Origin: a virus
Strand: one strand, 5' to 3'
Length of the DNA stretch: 42,545 nucleotides
Virus record (IMG/VR): IMGVR_UViG_3300042868_004675
Location: 1-42,545 of that record
Positions 23,840 through 32,301 of this stretch are shown in pieces. Under the pieces are notes generated by a model. It made no database searches and was not told where the DNA came from. It worked only from the letters and a program-made list of their open reading frames with translations. A program made the position numbers and the translations under genes. Positions within the stretch are counted from its first letter, which is position 1. Every line of letters starts with the position of its first letter.

Positions 23840-25015
23840 ATGGCTTGGCAAGATTTGATCCGCAGTCTCGGCACTGAAAACGCTCCGTTCGGCTTCGGCC
23901 CTGACGTTTCCCCGTCTCAGGGTGCTGTTGACCCCGCATACAACGCGGGCATGCAGATGATTGGCAACGTGGGCATGGGTATGCTTGCGAGTGGCGAGCG
24001 CAACCCGATGCGGGCGCTTGGCCGTTCGTACCTCGTCGCGCAGAACAACGCACAGGAGCAGAACAAGAACCAGTACATTGCCGCTGAGATGATGTCTGCC
24101 GCTGAAGAGAAGAAGCAGAAGCGGCAAGAAGAAGCGGAACTGCGCCAGAAGCGCAACGATTGGCTCAAGTCCGTGAGTGACCCGAAGCAACGCGCCACGC
24201 TTGAGGCTTACCCAGAACTGGCTGACGAATACATTCAAGCAACTGATCCTGTGTTTCAGCAGGCTGATGCAAATGGCGGTTCCTCAACTTGGGGCATGCA
24301 AGTTGTTCCCCTTCGGGACAAGGACACTGGAAAACTTGTTGCTGGTCAGTTTAACCAAAGCCAAGGCGGATTGTTTGTTGGAGGTCAGCCTGCCGATCCA
24401 AACAAATATGAATATGACCCAGCTAGTCTTTCAGAAGAACGTGCTTCTGGCACGTTGAGCGGCAATGCGCCTCGCTATGTCGTGGAGACGTACACCAAGG
24501 AAATTCGCCCTCAGATGTCTAGCATTGCAGACACGGTTACAACCCTCAATCAGGCCAAGACCTACCTGAAGAAGGGTATTCAGACCGGAAGCATGGCTGA
24601 CAACATCCAGGCGCTTCGCAGCCTTGGCGCGCAGCTTGGGTTCAATGTTGACGAGCGTGTTCTAGCTGATACGCAGTCCTATCAGAACTTTATCGGCAAC
24701 GTGGTCATTCCGCGCATGAAAGAACTTGGCGGTAACGACTCCAACGAAGAACTGAAGAAACTGTATTCTCTTTCTGGTGGCGATATTACTCAGTCGCTTT
24801 CCGCTCTGACGAATACAATTGACTTCATTGAGCAGTTGCAGCGCCGCAAGTTCAAGACGCTCAAGGCCAGCGAGGATGTTGCTCTCCGCTACATTCCGGG
24901 GCTTACGCCGATTGATCTTGGTGGCCTCGCCCCGCCGCCCGCCGCAAGTGGTGGCGTACCTGATATGTCCACAATGTCTCAAGAAGAACTGGAGGCCATT
25001 GCCAATGGACAATGA
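23840..25015 (+). CDS. Putative internal virion / DNA ejection protein (2 of 3)
   Basis: 391 residues, strongly helical. An Asn/Gln/Met-rich N-terminus with a short glycine segment leads to a charged coiled coil (AAEEKKQKRQEEAELRQKRN, about 88-107). After an interrupting domain come long helices (QAKTYLKKGIQTG; ELKKLYSLSGGDITQSL). The DPKQRATLEAYPELADEY element occurs in proteins of this place in podophages. No catalytic signature (no transglycosylase glutamate motif) seen. Overlaps the next gene by 11 nt. Confidence 0.6.
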   Translation: MAWQDLIRSLGTENAPFGFGPDVSPSQGAVDPAYNAGMQMIGNVGMGMLASGERNPMRALGRSYLVAQNNAQEQNKNQYIAAEMMSAAEEKKQKRQEEAELRQKRNDWLKSVSDPKQRATLEAYPELADEYIQATDPVFQQADANGGSSTWGMQVVPLRDKDTGKLVAGQFNQSQGGLFVGGQPADPNKYEYDPASLSEERASGTLSGNAPRYVVETYTKEIRPQMSSIADTVTTLNQAKTYLKKGIQTGSMADNIQALRSLGAQLGFNVDERVLADTQSYQNFIGNVVIPRMKELGGNDSNEELKKLYSLSGGDITQSLSALTNTIDFIEQLQRRKFKTLKASEDVALRYIPGLTPIDLGGLAPPPAASGGVPDMSTMSQEELEAIANGQ

Positions 25016-26612
25016 TGCACTCAGGGAAGCCGCCCGCAAGGAACTGTTGCGCCGTGCCGCCAAGAAAGAACTTGAGCGCCGCAAGGCTTCAAAGCCTGCC
25101 GCCCCTGAAATGTCTGCCGCTGATTACGGCATGGATATGCTGCGCGGTGCCGGGACAGGCTTGGTCAAGGGTGTTTCTAGCCTTGCCGGGACGATTGGCG
25201 ATGCCAAACAAATGTCCGGTGACGTTCTGGGCTGGGGCGCTGAGAAACTTGGGTTCTCGCCTGAAGTGCAGGATATGGCGCGCACCGCAGGCAAGGCTAT
25301 CACTTTTCCCGGTTTTGCTACCGCCCCAACCAGCGAACAGCTTCAAGGAACGGTTGAAAGCGTTACTGGCCCGCTTCAAGAGGCGCAGTCGCTTCCCGGC
25401 CAGATCGTGCAGCGCGTTGGCGAGTTTGCACCGTCTGCCATTGGTGGCGGTGGGACGTACCTTCGCAAAGCGGCAATGGTTGGTGTCCCGGCTGTGGCAA
25501 GTGAGCTTGCGGGCCGCATTCCAGGCGTAGAGGGTTCGGGCTATCAGCCATATGTGGAAATGGCAGCTGGTCTTGCCACTGGCCTTCCCATTGCAGCGGG
25601 CGGCAAAGGCAACGCCATGAAGGACATGCGGGACAAGGCTCCCACGCTTGAGAAGGTGAGGGAAGAGAAAGACGCGGCATACAAAGCCGTGGATGATGCC
25701 AAGATTGTTTATGACCAGAACGCCTACAAGGGCGCGGCCATGAAGATCAAATATGGCCTTGCTGACAAGGGCTGGGACAAGTTGCAGGGCGGTCAGGTTT
25801 TGCCGCTTGTCAATCGTCTGGACGCCATGCTCAAGCCCAACGCTGTTGCGAATTGGACGAAGGTTGACGGCATCCTGAAGGACGCGAAGAAGATACTCCG
25901 TAGCGGCGCTGATGACACAACCAAAACCCATGTAGGTATTTTTGTTGACCAGCTTGAGGGGCTTGTGAAAAGCGATGCCTTCAAGTCACGCAGCGGCATG
26001 TCGAAGGAAGTTGTTAAAGAGACTATCGACACGGCAAGAGAAAATGCACGGCGGTCTATTCTTGCGCGTGAGATTGAAACCATGAAGCGCAGGCTTCCCG
26101 GCTATCTTGTTGGCGATGAGGGGGCCTTTAGAAACCAGTTTGGTTCCTATCTTAGGTCGCCAGAAGGCGCGTCTTTAAAGCCCGCAGAGAAAGCAGCGTT
26201 TGCCAAGGTCGTGCGCCGTGAGGGGCCGTTGAATGTCGCTCACAACATGGGAAGCCGCTGGGGTCAGATCGCGGGCGGCAGTACGGGTTCTGTCATTGGT
26301 GGTCTTGCGGGGTCCGTGTTTGGCCCGCTTGGCACAGCGGCGGGCGCTGTCGCTGGCGGCGCGGTCAACGTGGCAACTCAGACGGGTTTCCGCAAACTCA
26401 TGGACAAGGTGACGGAAAAAGCTGTTGACGATGCCATGAAGACGGTTCTGGCGGGAAAGAAAGCGTCTGGCGAGGCCATGTCAAAGCAAGCGCAAGAAAC
26501 GCTACGGGCGCAAATCCGTGCCGCTCTTACCGCCGAAGCCGCCTCGACGCCGGCCCGTGAAAACTGGTTCCTTCAGGACGCCAACGGAACGACTTACAGC
26601 CCGCCTCGGTAA
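25005..26612 (+). CDS. Putative internal virion / DNA ejection protein (3 of 3)
   Basis: 535 residues, mostly helical. Start chosen at an ATG with GGAGG 9 nt upstream, inside the end of the preceding gene. It begins with a basic amphipathic helix (ALREAARKELLRRAAKKELE). A middle region includes an AGRIPG motif, and near residue 430 comes a glycine-rich hydrophobic segment (GGSTGSVIGGLAGSVFGPLG) like a membrane-penetrating hairpin. The third large gene after the hub and before a fibre gene, it fits the ejection triplet arrangement of P22 (gp7, gp20, gp16), though I do not see direct similarity to them. Confidence 0.6.
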   Translation: MDNDALREAARKELLRRAAKKELERRKASKPAAPEMSAADYGMDMLRGAGTGLVKGVSSLAGTIGDAKQMSGDVLGWGAEKLGFSPEVQDMARTAGKAITFPGFATAPTSEQLQGTVESVTGPLQEAQSLPGQIVQRVGEFAPSAIGGGGTYLRKAAMVGVPAVASELAGRIPGVEGSGYQPYVEMAAGLATGLPIAAGGKGNAMKDMRDKAPTLEKVREEKDAAYKAVDDAKIVYDQNAYKGAAMKIKYGLADKGWDKLQGGQVLPLVNRLDAMLKPNAVANWTKVDGILKDAKKILRSGADDTTKTHVGIFVDQLEGLVKSDAFKSRSGMSKEVVKETIDTARENARRSILAREIETMKRRLPGYLVGDEGAFRNQFGSYLRSPEGASLKPAEKAAFAKVVRREGPLNVAHNMGSRWGQIAGGSTGSVIGGLAGSVFGPLGTAAGAVAGGAVNVATQTGFRKLMDKVTEKAVDDAMKTVLAGKKASGEAMSKQAQETLRAQIRAALTAEAASTPARENWFLQDANGTTYSPPR

Positions 26613-26843
26613 ATGCCTTCTCCAGCCATAGGGAATGCCCGCTGCCTTCTTGCGGGCGTTCTCTGAACGGCGAACGTGGCGATATGCCCACCAATCATAA
26701 ATCTGAAACGGAAACACCGTGAGGGCGTACGCCCCCATGAACGCCCAAGCGCCAGCAATGTAGCCGTTCGGCGTCAGGTTGAAGCGGATGTTCACAGCCA
26801 AAATGGCGAACATCACCAACCCCTGAAATAACTTCCAAAGCAT
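26502..26843 (-). CDS. Antisense small membrane protein inside the late operon
   Basis: 113 residues on the minus strand. A GGGGGG ribosome site precedes the ATG. Two membrane segments (FQGLVMFAILAVNIRF and GYIAGAWAFMGAYALTVFPF) are followed by YDWWAYRHVRR and a basic tail. The sequence looks like true protein (membrane topology, positive-inside end) and fills the 258-nt gap between two plus-strand genes. It overlaps the end of the upstream gene by 111 nt on the opposite strand. Confidence is limited by the unexpected orientation and the unusual Arg/Gly tail in the overlap. Confidence 0.5.
   Translation of the reverse strand: MLWKLFQGLVMFAILAVNIRFNLTPNGYIAGAWAFMGAYALTVFPFQIYDWWAYRHVRRSENARKKAAGIPYGWRRHLPRRAVSRSVGVLKEPVFTGRRRGGFGGKSGTDLRP
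26634..26660 (+). terminator. GC-rich hairpin after the ejection genes
   Basis: A 9-bp stem (26634-26642 with 26652-26660, one G-U) and 9-nt loop, followed by a short pyrimidine run (CTC) but no real T-tract. It lies 21 nt after the ejection protein stop and may weaken read-through into the fibre gene. Confidence 0.35.
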
Positions 26844-26870
26844 CCCCCCACATACCACAGGAGCCTTCCT

Positions 26871-28028
26871 ATGGCAACTTTGCGTCGCTGGAGCACCTCG
26901 GCCTCCGGTAATGCCACCGTCACAGGTGGCGTTAACACCATCAATTTCGCGGAAGGGCAAACCCCTGGTTCCGTCAACAACTCTGCCCGTGAAATGATGG
27001 CACAGGTTCGGAGCATCTACACCCCGTCAGAATGGGGCTGGGTGGAACATTCCGCAACCGCTTCCGTGGCTTCCCAGACCGCCTTCAAGCTGGGCGGAAA
27101 CCAGACAACCAACTGGACGGCGGGACGGCGCTGGCGTCTCAAGTCGGGGTCTACCACCCGTTACGGCTCGGTTGTGTCCTCGTCCTTCACGGCGGAAACC
27201 ACCATTACCGTGACTGTGGATAGCGGGTCGCTTTCGGCGTCTCACTCGCTTGCGGCGCTGGCTGGAATTGACAGCAACCACACCCCTGCATTTGCCGCTG
27301 GTTCCGCTTCCGCGCCTTCCATCATCCCCAACGGTGACACCAACACGGGCTTCTGGTTCCCGGCTGCTGATACGATTGCAGCTAGCACGGGCGGCTCTGA
27401 GCGGCTTCGCATCACTTCTGGCGGTGATGTCGGTATCGGCGCAACCCCAGTTAACAAACTCGACGTTGCGGGAGCACTTCGCTCTACGGGGGTCACTACC
27501 CCAACTTCTGGCGCTGGCATTGAAATGTTCTATAGCGCGGATGTTGGCTACATTATCCCTTACGATAGAACGGCGGCAGCCTTCAAGGCGCTGCAAATCC
27601 AAACCCTCGAGTGCAACATTTTTGGCGGCGGAACAAACCGCCTCAAAGTGGATAGCAGCGGCAACATCCTTAACGTCTCAACTGGTGGCCTCGGCTACGG
27701 CACGGGCAGCGGTGGCACGGTTACGCAGATTACCAGCAAGTCTACGGGCGTCACGCTGAACAAGACCAACGGACTTATAACCATGAATGCCGCCGCTTTG
27801 GCCGCAGGGGCAACTGTGTCATTTACTGTTACAAACAGCACAATGGCTGCGGCTGACTTGGTGATTGTGAACTGCCAAAGCGGGTATGCTTCTGCTGGTG
27901 CCTACCGAGTGCAGGCAGAAACCGGAGCGGCGGGGTCTTTCCAGATTTCCCTCACCAACACCACGGGCGGTAGCCTCTCGGAGGCTGTGGCTGTGAAATT
28001 TGCCATCATCAAAGCCGTGACTTCATAA
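26871..28028 (+). CDS. Tail fibre protein
   Basis: 385 residues, Ser/Thr/Gly-rich and beta-structured. The N-terminus has the INFAEGQTPGSVNNSAREMM block, a virion-binding motif I recognise from tail fibres of podophages and their relatives. The middle shows SERLRITSGGDVGIG and RLKVDSSGNIL, fibre-shaft repeats with an R-L-x-V/I-x-S-x-G-x-V/I pattern. No chaperone-type peptidase end is evident. A second receptor-binding candidate exists at 10230, so host recognition may be shared. Confidence 0.75.
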   Translation: MATLRRWSTSASGNATVTGGVNTINFAEGQTPGSVNNSAREMMAQVRSIYTPSEWGWVEHSATASVASQTAFKLGGNQTTNWTAGRRWRLKSGSTTRYGSVVSSSFTAETTITVTVDSGSLSASHSLAALAGIDSNHTPAFAAGSASAPSIIPNGDTNTGFWFPAADTIAASTGGSERLRITSGGDVGIGATPVNKLDVAGALRSTGVTTPTSGAGIEMFYSADVGYIIPYDRTAAAFKALQIQTLECNIFGGGTNRLKVDSSGNILNVSTGGLGYGTGSGGTVTQITSKSTGVTLNKTNGLITMNAAALAAGATVSFTVTNSTMAAADLVIVNCQSGYASAGAYRVQAETGAAGSFQISLTNTTGGSLSEAVAVKFAIIKAVTS

Positions 28029-28261
28029 TGAACTGCCCGCTTCCCCGATACTACGCATGCCATGCGGTGATTGCGCTGATAATCGCCGCAGTCCTGTGGT
28101 GGCCGCTCGGCCTCACCGCTGGCCTAGCCGCTGGCGTGGCCTTCTACGCGGGCCGGGAATTTACACAATGGGAAAGCGGCTTGCCATTCGACTGGAAAGG
28201 CATTGCCGCGCCTTTCATCGCCTGCCTCTCCGTCCTCATTGTCCACTCGCTTATATGGTGA
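28028..28261 (+). CDS. Small membrane protein
   Basis: 77 residues, starting at the last base of the fibre stop region (TAATG). Two or three hydrophobic segments: CHAVIALIIAAVLWWPLG, TAGLAAGVAFYAGR and FIACLSVLIVHSLIW. It resembles small membrane proteins that sit in lysis-linked blocks of many phages. It may be a holin or antiholin candidate in addition to the one at 31275. Confidence 0.65.
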   Translation: MNCPLPRYYACHAVIALIIAAVLWWPLGLTAGLAAGVAFYAGREFTQWESGLPFDWKGIAAPFIACLSVLIVHSLIW

Positions 28262-28267
28262 ACTCCG

Positions 28268-28483
28268 ATGCCCGAACTAGAGGAACGCATTGCCGTGCTT
28301 GAAGCCAACCAGGTGTTCATGCGGAACGAACTGAAGGAAGCCAACGAGACACTGCGTGAGCTTCGGGATTTGATGCTGACCGCCAAGGGCGCGAAGTGGG
28401 CCATACTCGGCGTTGCATCTCTGGCTGGCTTCATGTCGGGCAAGCTGGGTTCCGTCTTCGCCGCCTTCGGCTTCAAGATGTAA
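28268..28483 (+). CDS. XhlA-like coiled-coil plus membrane-anchor protein
   Basis: 71 residues. The N-terminal 38 are a coiled coil (LEERIAVLEANQVFMRNEL), then a membrane segment (KWAILGVASLAGFMSGKLG). This is the layout of XhlA/haemolysin-type lysis accessory proteins, which anchor in the inner membrane and support holin action. Overlaps none of its neighbours by more than a base. Functional assignment is by architecture. Confidence 0.6.
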   Translation: MPELEERIAVLEANQVFMRNELKEANETLRELRDLMLTAKGAKWAILGVASLAGFMSGKLGSVFAAFGFKM

Positions 28484-28484
28484 C

Positions 28485-28718
28485 ATGCGGAAGGTGCGCT
28501 TCAAGTTCAAGCGCAATCCGGGTGTCTGGGGCCTCGCGTTCGTCGAGGAAAACCGGATCGAGCTTGACCCGTATCTCGATGAAAAAACCCTCCTAGACAT
28601 TGCCATTCACGAGACAACGCATGTGGTGGCTCCCGACCTCAGTGAAGAATGCGTGGACCGCATAGGCCGCGCCTGCGCTGACGTTCTCTGGCGGCTGAAA
28701 TTCCGCCGAGAAGAATAG
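28485..28718 (+). CDS. Small HExxH metal-binding protein (phage peptidase-like)
   Basis: 77 residues starting at the ATG just after the upstream gene (MRKVRFKFK). The central IAIHETTHVVAPDLSEE carries HETTH, a metalloprotease HExxH motif, followed by a downstream acidic pair that could serve as third ligand. The family occurs in many phages with the consensus HE-x2-H-x5-P-D-L-S. The chain is too short for a complete protease domain, so it may be a metal-bound regulator instead. Confidence 0.65.
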   Translation: MRKVRFKFKRNPGVWGLAFVEENRIELDPYLDEKTLLDIAIHETTHVVAPDLSEECVDRIGRACADVLWRLKFRREE

Positions 28719-28744
28719 CCCGTCAACAAATCAAAGGCCATTAG

Positions 28745-29746
28745 ATGCCCACGAAGGTAACTGACGAAGAGTTCATTTCCTGTTGGAAGCGGTTGGGACA
28801 GCCTAACCGGATTGCGCAGGCCCTCGGTCTTGATGTTCGCCAAGTCTACCGCAGGCGAGCAGCAATTGAGGAACGGCACGGGTTCATTCTCGACGCAGCG
28901 GATGAAGCCCGCAGCAAGCGGCCACGGAACCCTGTTCCCAAGAAGGGCTATCGGGCTATTGCTGAGAATGTGACTGGAACCGTCATTATCGGCGGCGACC
29001 TTCACGCATGGCCGGGGGAGCGTTCAACGGCTTTTGCCGCGTTTGTCGAACTCATCAAAGACTTGAAGCCAGCAATGGTGATTATGAACGGTGACGTTCT
29101 GGATGGAGCCAGGATTAGCCGCCACCCTCCCGGCGCGTGGTGTGACCTCCCTAGCGTTGCTGATGAATTGGACGCAGTGAAGGAACGCCTTGCGGAGGTT
29201 GAGGCCGCAGCCCCCGATGGCTGTCCCTTGGTTCTCCCGGCTGGTAATCACGACACAAGATTTTCGAGTCGCCTTGCTATGAACGCGCCTGAATTTACGG
29301 GGGTGGCTGGCTTTGATTTGGCCGATCACCTTCCAGCTTGGCAGTTCTGCTGGTCGATTTGGCTTAATGACCACACGGTTGTTAAGCACCGTTGGCACCA
29401 AGGCGTTCACGGAGCCTATAACAACGTCCTCAAGGGCGGCAAGAACGTGTTTACAAACCACACGCACCGTCTCCAAGCGACGATGTACGCGGATTGGAAC
29501 GGGCTTCGCTGGGGCGTTGAGTGCGGTACGCTTTCTGATTTTGGACCGGAAAACGATAAGTACAGTTACAGCGAGGATTGCCCGCCGAACTGGTCATCGG
29601 GATTCGCGGTTGCACATTTCGACCATAACGGAATGCTGCTTGAACCTGAGTTCTGCCGTGTACTGAATAACACTGCTTATTTCCGTGGGCAGAGTGTTAT
29701 TGACAAGATATTGCCGCAAAAGTCTGTCAAAAAACGTGCTGCATGA
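28745..29746 (+). CDS. Calcineurin-like metallophosphoesterase with N-terminal helix-turn-helix
   Basis: 333 residues. The first 50 form a helix-turn-helix (ISCWKRLGQPNRIAQALGLDVRQVYRR). The rest has the phosphoesterase motifs in order: GGDLHAWPG (metal site), MNGDVLD, AGNHDTR, then HRWHQGVHG and NHTHRLQ near the end. These residues bind two metal ions. Such phage proteins may act as phosphatases or nucleases; the target is unknown. A homing endonuclease gene follows directly. Confidence 0.82.
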   Translation: MPTKVTDEEFISCWKRLGQPNRIAQALGLDVRQVYRRRAAIEERHGFILDAADEARSKRPRNPVPKKGYRAIAENVTGTVIIGGDLHAWPGERSTAFAAFVELIKDLKPAMVIMNGDVLDGARISRHPPGAWCDLPSVADELDAVKERLAEVEAAAPDGCPLVLPAGNHDTRFSSRLAMNAPEFTGVAGFDLADHLPAWQFCWSIWLNDHTVVKHRWHQGVHGAYNNVLKGGKNVFTNHTHRLQATMYADWNGLRWGVECGTLSDFGPENDKYSYSEDCPPNWSSGFAVAHFDHNGMLLEPEFCRVLNNTAYFRGQSVIDKILPQKSVKKRAA

Positions 29747-30243
29747 GCAGCGAACAGTGGCGTCCAATTCCTGGCTATGAACCCTATCAGGCATCAGACC
29801 TTGGCAGGGTTCGCGGCATAAAGGGCGGGCGCGTTCTATCTCCCGTTACCACTCAATATGGCTACCATCAGGTTTCCCTCTGCGTGGGCGGCAAGAAACT
29901 GTCTCGGTTGGTCCACAGGCTTGTTGCATTTGCCTTCATAGGCCCCCAACCTTCGCCTGAGTATGATGTTCTTCACTGGGACGGAGACAAGATGAACAAC
30001 CGTCTTGATAACCTTCGCTGGGGAACACCAAAGGACAATAACGACGATCAGATGCGGCATGGAACGCGGATTGTCGGGTCAAGGGTTGGCGTTGCAAAGC
30101 TGAATGAGACACAGGTGCAGGCCATTCGCGATATGTGGAATTATGGGAAGCTAGGCCAGAAGGAAATTGCAGATGCTATGGGCATTCACAGGCGAACAGT
30201 TAACGGCATTGTTCGCGGTGTGACATGGAAACACGTTGCATGA
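29743..30243 (+). CDS. Free-standing HNH homing endonuclease (NUMOD4-HNH)
   Basis: 166 residues. The N-terminal NUMOD4 motif WRPIPGYEPYQASDLGRVRG is followed by an HNH core RLVHRLVAFAFIG, with VLHWDGDKMNNRLDNLRW supplying the metal-binding N. The C-terminus is a helix-turn-helix (QKEIADAMGIHRRTVNGI) that gives sequence recognition. Start overlaps the phosphoesterase stop and stop overlaps the next start (ATGA at both ends), so it has entered without disrupting either neighbour's frame. Confidence 0.9.
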   Translation: MSSEQWRPIPGYEPYQASDLGRVRGIKGGRVLSPVTTQYGYHQVSLCVGGKKLSRLVHRLVAFAFIGPQPSPEYDVLHWDGDKMNNRLDNLRWGTPKDNNDDQMRHGTRIVGSRVGVAKLNETQVQAIRDMWNYGKLGQKEIADAMGIHRRTVNGIVRGVTWKHVA

Positions 30244-30599
30244 GCATTCTGAAAGAACGTCAGAAAACGCACGGCGAGTACACCAATGTCGCCCGCATCT
30301 CTCAGGCTCTCAAGGCCATTCTTCAGGACGGTCCAACGCATGACAATCTCTCGCTGATGCAGCGGGAAAGTCTGGACCTCATCTGCACGAAACTTGCTCG
30401 CATTGTCTGCGGCTCACCGGAGAAGGACCACTGGGTGGACCTGTCTGGCTATGCCGATCTAATCGTCTTCAATGAGTTCAATCATAAAAAGACTGCATCC
30501 AGGGCCAACGTAACCATCATGGAAATGGACCCGGATGAAAGCAGCGACATTCCTAACCCTCACGGCCCTTTCTCTCGGCATCTCATGTGGAGCCGCTAA
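30240..30599 (+). CDS. DUF6378-type phage protein
   Basis: 119 residues from the ATG overlapping the endonuclease stop. SILKERQKTHGEY, MQRESLDLICTKLARIV and DHWVDLSGYADL are the three conserved blocks of a phage family (DUF6378) often found near nucleotide-metabolism genes. The segment with DHW and the preceding EKD could be a metal site. Function not established. Confidence 0.75.
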   Translation: MSILKERQKTHGEYTNVARISQALKAILQDGPTHDNLSLMQRESLDLICTKLARIVCGSPEKDHWVDLSGYADLIVFNEFNHKKTASRANVTIMEMDPDESSDIPNPHGPFSRHLMWSR

Positions 30600-30909
30600 G
30601 GCTCACTCTTGGTATTCCAACAAGTCTGACCCCGTTTATCACAACTCCTGCTGTGGCGGGAACGATTGCGCCATGTGGGCAATCCAGCCGGGGGAAATAT
30701 CAGCGGAGGCCAACGGCCTGCGTGTGAGGCTGTCGCTAGAGCGCAGCAAGCTGATTAACCCCCATTCACTGCTTCCCATAGATGCGCTGGTCATCTGGGA
30801 CCGCGTGCAGCCGTCTGAGGATGGCAACTGGCACATTTGCATCATGGGCGCTTATCGCGGCGATGACCGTGCGGGCGTCTATTGCTTGTTTGCACCACCT
30901 AACGGTTAG
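30535..30909 (+). CDS. Exported Cys-rich protein
   Basis: 124 residues. Signal peptide AATFLTLTALSLGISCGAAKA with a likely cut after AKA, then a mature part opening HSWYSNKSDPVYHNSCCGGNDC. HSWY-type proteins with CC and DC are common in alphaproteobacteria, which supports such a host. Presumably periplasmic. It overlaps the preceding gene by 65 nt in another frame. It might serve lysis or superinfection, but there is no direct evidence. Confidence 0.65.
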   Translation: MKAATFLTLTALSLGISCGAAKAHSWYSNKSDPVYHNSCCGGNDCAMWAIQPGEISAEANGLRVRLSLERSKLINPHSLLPIDALVIWDRVQPSEDGNWHICIMGAYRGDDRAGVYCLFAPPNG

Positions 30910-30921
30910 GGAGGGTTCGCC

Positions 30922-31278
30922 ATGAGCCACCAATCCAACGACAGTGCTGTGGCTATCGGTTGTTTCCTCCTGACTATGGTGCTTGTCATCGTGTTCTGGT
31001 TAGCAACGCTTGCCTCGCCAGCCCCGGCGCAGGCTGTAGCACCGAAGAACCCCTGCGGGCCTAGCAAGGCCATCGCGGAAATGCTGCTTGAGAAATACGG
31101 CGAGCGCCCTGCCTTTGCGGGCATCGCAGACAACAACACCCCCACGCTCATATTCACCAACCCCAAGACGGGCAGCTTCACGATTACCATTCGTCGCCCC
31201 GGTGGCTTGGCCTGCCTGATGACGGCGGGCGAGTCGTGGACGGTTGTAGACCAGCCCAAGGAAGGGACCGACATATGA
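30922..31278 (+). CDS. Membrane-anchored / exported small protein before the holin
   Basis: 118 residues with an N-terminal hydrophobic segment (GCFLLTMVLVIVFWLATLAS), then an ordered domain beginning PCGPSKAIAEMLLEKYGERP and ending TITIRRPGGLACLM. Proteins with C-G-P and G-x-x-C at these places occur in alphaproteobacterial genomes and phages. It precedes the holin-like gene and overlaps it by 4 nt. Function unknown. Confidence 0.65.
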   Translation: MSHQSNDSAVAIGCFLLTMVLVIVFWLATLASPAPAQAVAPKNPCGPSKAIAEMLLEKYGERPAFAGIADNNTPTLIFTNPKTGSFTITIRRPGGLACLMTAGESWTVVDQPKEGTDI

Positions 31279-31499
31279 GGCTCATCCCTGACGCTGCACG
31301 GGTCGCGCGCCATGCGTGGTCTGTGCGCCTTATCATCATTGCAGGCTTCCTGACGGGCATTGAGGCCATTCTGCCGTTGGTGCCGGAACTGCTGCCGATC
31401 CCGCTAGAATGGCTGGTTGTATCGCAGTTCCTCATTGTGATGGCCGCGCTGGTTGCTCGGTTCGTTGCTCAAGACAAAATCAGCGGAGGTGATGCATGA
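31275..31499 (+). CDS. Holin-like membrane protein (DUF7940-type)
   Basis: 74 residues, two membrane segments: SVRLIIIAGFLTGIEAILPLV and WLVVSQFLIVMAALVARFVA. The N-terminal LIPDAARVARHAWSVR leader is typical of a holin-like family. The ATG overlaps the previous stop (ATGA) and the gene is followed, with overlap, by the endolysin, the classic holin-endolysin order. It would time the permeabilisation of the inner membrane. Confidence 0.75.
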   Translation: MRLIPDAARVARHAWSVRLIIIAGFLTGIEAILPLVPELLPIPLEWLVVSQFLIVMAALVARFVAQDKISGGDA

Positions 31500-31957
31500 G
31501 CCGTCTGAAGAAAACTGCGGCAGTCGGTGCTGCTGCCATTGCGCTTGTCGCGGCTTGGGAAGGTCTACGGACCAAGGCCTATTTGGATGCCGTGAGGATT
31601 CCGACTGTATGCTTTGGGGAAACTCGTGGCGTCAAGATGGGCGACCAGTACACGGTGGCTGAGTGCAAGGCCATGCTCGGCACCCGCCTAATCGAGTTTG
31701 AAATGGGCATGCGGAAATGCCTGCGGAACCCTGACAGCATCCCTGACGGGCCATATGTGGCTGCGTTGAGCCTGTCCTATAACATCGGGACTGGTGCCTT
31801 CTGCCGCTCGTCCATTCGCAAGTTCTTGGACGCTGGGCAAATCAGGCAGGCTTGTGATGCCTTCCGCCTCTATACCAAGGCGGGCGGAATGCGGCTCCAG
31901 GGGCTTGTGAACCGCCGCGAGGCTGAACGGGCCATCTGCCTCAAGGGTCTGCCCTGA
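31496..31957 (+). CDS. SAR endolysin, GH24 lysozyme
   Basis: 153 residues. The N-terminus has a weakly hydrophobic signal-anchor-release segment (KKTAAVGAAAIALVAA). The T4-lysozyme-type catalytic triad has the standard spacing: Glu22, Asp31 and Thr37 (E-8-D-5-T). Conserved FCRSSIRKFL and RLQGLVNRREAE motifs follow. It cleaves peptidoglycan glycan strands. The SAR type can be exported by the Sec system and stay tethered until the membrane is depolarised. Confidence 0.92.
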   Translation: MSRLKKTAAVGAAAIALVAAWEGLRTKAYLDAVRIPTVCFGETRGVKMGDQYTVAECKAMLGTRLIEFEMGMRKCLRNPDSIPDGPYVAALSLSYNIGTGAFCRSSIRKFLDAGQIRQACDAFRLYTKAGGMRLQGLVNRREAERAICLKGLP

Positions 31958-32301
31958 TGCCCGCTTTCCTGCTCCCGCTGCTCGTCAATAGGTACACCAT
32001 CGGGGCCGTCATTGGCCTTGGGCTTCTGCTCGGTGCCTACTGGAAGGGGTATTCCACGGCGGCTCAGAACTGCCGGGACGCGGAACTGCGGGCCATTATC
32101 GCCACTCAGGAGCGAGACATGGCGGCTTGGAAAGCGGCTGATGAGGTTGAGAAGCAGTTACAGGCCGACATAGAGGCCGACAACGCAGACCTTCAGGACA
32201 AGGTGAAACAGTATGAGATTGAACTGGCCCAGCGCCCGGATGCTAAGTGCGCTTTGTCTCCTGCCGATGTTGACCGCCTGCGTGGCATCGGGAAGCAGTA
32301 A
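31957..32301 (+). CDS. Rz: i-spanin (Rz-like)
   Basis: 114 residues: an N-terminal membrane anchor (YTIGAVIGLGLLLGAYWKG) and a periplasmic coiled coil (DEVEKQLQADIEADNADLQD). A Cys precedes the C-terminal helix (KCALSPADVDRLRG). Start overlaps the endolysin stop (TGATG form). With the overlapping o-spanin gene it links inner and outer membranes in the last step of lysis. Confidence 0.82.
   Translation: MPAFLLPLLVNRYTIGAVIGLGLLLGAYWKGYSTAAQNCRDAELRAIIATQERDMAAWKAADEVEKQLQADIEADNADLQDKVKQYEIELAQRPDAKCALSPADVDRLRGIGKQ

Noticed and set aside
22958-25015. A programmed frameshift like that of tail chaperones
   Set aside because: There are no overlapping paired frames with slippery runs, and short-tailed phages do not need a tape measure chaperone.
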